NCBI RefSeq assembly: GCF_006542425.1
Contig: NZ_VFID01000012.1
Span: forward strand, 62,001 to 126,000
Origin: Pseudoxanthomonas sp. z9
GTDB taxonomy: Bacteria > Pseudomonadota > Gammaproteobacteria > Xanthomonadales > Xanthomonadaceae
DNA: 64,000 bases
Reading direction: 5' to 3'
Under the pieces are notes generated by a model. It worked only from the letters and a program-made list of their open reading frames with translations. It had not been told where the DNA came from and searched no databases. The position numbers and the translations under genes were made by a program. Positions 61,961-64,000 of this stretch are shown here, in pieces. Position 1 is the first letter of the stretch, and each line of letters begins with the position of its first letter.

Positions 61961-63358
61961 ATGAGCACCGTGCCGACTTCCCGTCCGTCTCCCAGCCCCC
62001 GCATCCTGGTCGTCGACGATCAGCCCGACGTGCGCGAGGCGCTGCGCATGCTGCTCAAGAGCGCCGGCTACGGCATGGTCGGCGCGGAGTCGCCGGAGAT
62101 CGCGCTGGGTTGCCTGCGCGGCGACGAATTCGCCGCCGTGCTGGTGGACATGAACTACCGCCGTGACACCACCTCCGGCGAGGAGGGACTGGCACTGGTG
62201 GAGCAGATCGCCGCGCAGTGCCCCGGCCTGCCGGTGGTGGCGATGACCGCCTGGGGCAGCATCGAACTGGCGGTGACGGCGATGCAGCGCGGCGCCGTCG
62301 ATTTCATCGAGAAGCCGTGGCAGAACGCGCGCGTGCTGAACGTGCTGGAAAGCCGCATCGCGCTGGATCGCAGCCGCCGCAGCGAGCAGCGGCTGGGACA
62401 GGCGCAGGCGCTGCTACTGCAGGAGGCCGGCGACGACTTCATCGCCGAATCGCCGGTGATGCGCCGCCTGCTGGAGGATCTGGCGCGGATCGCCGAGAGC
62501 GACGCCAACCTGCTGCTGCTGGGCGAGAACGGCACCGGCAAGAGCCTGCTGGCGGGCTTCGTGCATCGCGGCTCGCGGCGCGCGGCGCGGGCCTTCGTCA
62601 AGGTCAACATCGGCGGCATCGCGCCGACCCTGTTCGAGGCCGAACTGTTCGGCCACGTGCGCGGCGCCTACACCGACGCGCGCCAGGATCGCGCCGGCCG
62701 GTTCGAACTGGCCGACGGCGGCACCCTGTTCCTGGACGAGATCGGCAACCTGCCGCTGGACCAGCAGCCCAAGCTGCTGCGCGCGATCGAGGAAGGGGAG
62801 TTCGAACGCCTGGGCTCCTCGCAGACGCGGCGGGTGGACGTGCGGGTGATCGCCGCGACCAACGCGGATCTGGAAAGCGAAGTGGCGGCCGGCCGCTTCC
62901 GCCAGGATCTGCTGTACCGGATCAACACGTTCCAGGTGCGGGTGCCGGCGCTGCGCGAGCGCGGCGAGGACATCCTGCCGCTGGCCCGCCATTACCTGTC
63001 CGCCGCCTGCACCCGCTACCGCCGCCCGGTGCCGCGCATCGGCCGCGATGCCGAGCGCGCACTGCTCACCTATCCGTGGCCGGGCAACGTGCGCGAACTG
63101 TCGCACGTGATGGAACGCGCGGCGCTGCTGGCCGACGAAGGCGTGCTGGACGCCGCCGCGCTGCGCCTGCCCGGCGCGGCGGAGCCACGGTTGTCCGAAC
63201 GCATGACCCTGGAGGAAGCCGAAGCGCTGCTGTTGCGGCGCGCGCTGGCCGACCAGGGCGGCAACCTGCAACGCGCCGCCGACCAGCTCGGCATCACCCG
63301 CCAGAGCCTGTACCGGCGGCTGGAGAAACACGGCCTGCGTGGCGATGAAAACGCCTGA
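61961..63358 (+). CDS. NtrC-family response regulator with atypical sigma-54 loop
   Basis: The 465-residue protein has an N-terminal receiver domain ([23 protein letters not shown]; likely phospho-Asp in [10 protein letters not shown]), an AAA+ sigma-54 activator domain (Walker A GENGTGKS, Walker [23 protein letters not shown]) and a C-terminal Fis-type helix-turn-helix ([25 protein letters not shown]). The loop that contacts sigma-54, normally GAFTGA, reads GAYTDA here. It overlaps the kinase gene by 14 bases and follows the transporter permease, so it likely controls the ABC operon. Confidence 0.95.
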   Translation: MSTVPTSRPSPSPRILVVDDQPDVREALRMLLKSAGYGMVGAESPEIALGCLRGDEFAAVLVDMNYRRDTTSGEEGLALVEQIAAQCPGLPVVAMTAWGSIELAVTAMQRGAVDFIEKPWQNARVLNVLESRIALDRSRRSEQRLGQAQALLLQEAGDDFIAESPVMRRLLEDLARIAESDANLLLLGENGTGKSLLAGFVHRGSRRAARAFVKVNIGGIAPTLFEAELFGHVRGAYTDARQDRAGRFELADGGTLFLDEIGNLPLDQQPKLLRAIEEGEFERLGSSQTRRVDVRVIAATNADLESEVAAGRFRQDLLYRINTFQVRVPALRERGEDILPLARHYLSAACTRYRRPVPRIGRDAERALLTYPWPGNVRELSHVMERAALLADEGVLDAAALRLPGAAEPRLSERMTLEEAEALLLRRALADQGGNLQRAADQLGITRQSLYRRLEKHGLRGDENA

Positions 63359-64000
63359 GCGCGGACGCGCGGCGTGGCTGGTCGCGCCGTCGATGCTGGC
63401 GCTGGCGACCGTGCTCGCGCTGGGCACGCCGGCGCCGCGCGAAGCGGCCCTGCTGCTGATTTGCGTGCTGGCGCTGACCGCGATCATCTGGCGATTGCAG
63501 CGATACGCGGACGGGCGCCGCCTGCGCACCCTCGACGGCTTGCTGGAATCGCTGCGCGAAGGCGACTACAGCGTGCGCGGCGCGGTCTCCGGCGGCGACG
63601 GACAGATCCGGCTGATGGGTCGTTTCAACGCACTGGCGCAGCGATTGCAGGACGAGCAGCGCGATTCCCACGAGAGCCTGCAACTGCTGAGCAAGACCCT
63701 GGCCGCGCTGGACGGCGCGGTATTCGCGTTCGAGCAGGATGATCGCCTGCGCCTGATCAACCCCGCCGGTGAACGGCTGCTGGGCCGGCCGGCTGCCGAA
63801 CTGCTGGGACAGCGCGCGGATGCGTTGGGGCTGGCGCCGCTGTTCGACATTGCGAATGGCCGCATCCACGCGCACGCCTTTCCCACCCAGCAGGGACGCT
63901 GGCAGATCGGGCACGCGTCGCTGCGCAGCCGCAGCCAGGCCGGCCGCCTGCTGGTGCTGCAGCCGATGGAGCGCGCGTTGCGTGACGAGGAAGCGCAGGC
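63345..64000 (+). CDS. Sensor histidine kinase (N-terminal part, 3' end outside window)
   Basis: This frame is open to the window end (218 codons). It has two membrane helices near the start (WLVAPSMLALATVLALG and AALLLICVLALTAIIW), a HAMP-like stretch (RRLRTLDGLLESLREGDYSVRGAVSGGDGQIRLMGRFNALAQRLQDE, in part) and a PAS-like domain (LAALDGAVFAFEQDDRLRLINPAGERLLGRPAAELLGQ, in part). The catalytic HisKA and ATPase domains must lie downstream. ATG 63345 overlaps the response-regulator stop by 14 bases, so it is the cognate kinase. Confidence 0.9.
   Translation, partial: MKTPERGRAAWLVAPSMLALATVLALGTPAPREAALLLICVLALTAIIWRLQRYADGRRLRTLDGLLESLREGDYSVRGAVSGGDGQIRLMGRFNALAQRLQDEQRDSHESLQLLSKTLAALDGAVFAFEQDDRLRLINPAGERLLGRPAAELLGQRADALGLAPLFDIANGRIHAHAFPTQQGRWQIGHASLRSRSQAGRLLVLQPMERALRDEEAQ

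Overview
This window is GC-rich bacterial DNA with dense genes. Gene content and order point to a gammaproteobacterium of the Xanthomonadaceae/Lysobacteraceae (Lysobacter, Luteimonas or Xanthomonas relatives). Pointers are the lptM-dapF-DUF484-xerC-hslV-hslU order, the mreBCD-mrdA-rodA-mltB-rlpA-dacC cell-wall block, an HslV with a short propeptide, many C-rich intergenic repeats and many secreted hydrolases. The genus is inference. I see no rRNA, tRNA, CRISPR array, transposase or phage gene.

Layout. 1-3.1 kb: two prolyl-oligopeptidase-family peptidases in tandem. 3.1-3.7 kb: a small accessory locus on the minus strand holding a frameshifted double-glycine (class II bacteriocin/microcin-like) precursor followed by a 57-residue membrane protein that could be its immunity protein. 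3.9-10.2 kb: housekeeping genes (DUF454, lptM-like, dapF, DUF484, xerC, hslVU with a heat-shock-type promoter). 10.2-16.1 kb: a hydrolase, a yeast-type cytosine deaminase, a secreted metalloprotease and an EmrAB-type efflux pair. 16.2-23.4 kb: ubiE, a lipoprotein M1 aminopeptidase, a membrane-anchored hydrolase, a lipoprotein, a MASE1-GGDEF cyclase and a PfkB sugar/nucleoside kinase. 23.6-33.7 kb: the rod-shape and septal peptidoglycan cluster.

33.7-57.4 kb is accessory. It holds a MerR regulator with a perfect 20-bp operator facing a methyltransferase-DUF2938 operon; unknown secreted proteins including a predicted zinc protease; an ankyrin protein; a quinoprotein dehydrogenase; a four-gene operon built around a YqjI-like PadR regulator and a YqjH-like ferric-siderophore reductase; an AraC-VOC pair; a DUF899 protein; a beta-propeller protein next to an unusual repeat-plus-winged-helix protein; a CurA-like reductase with an MFS exporter facing an AraC regulator; and a PadR-HAAS membrane-protein operon.

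57.4-64 kb is a coherent transport and signalling unit: periplasmic adaptor, ABC ATPase, large FtsX/MacB-type permease, NtrC-type response regulator with a divergent sigma-54 contact loop, and the start of its histidine kinase.

Three families of dispersed intergenic repeats run through the window: C-rich 'gggggatttgc' elements, 'gggaatcgggaatgg' inverted repeats, and a 'cttcccccgcgagcgggggaag' hairpin. Several genes have a -10 hexamer 6-7 bases before the start codon, suggesting leaderless mRNAs. The most novel item is the broken bacteriocin/immunity locus at 3.2-3.7 kb.
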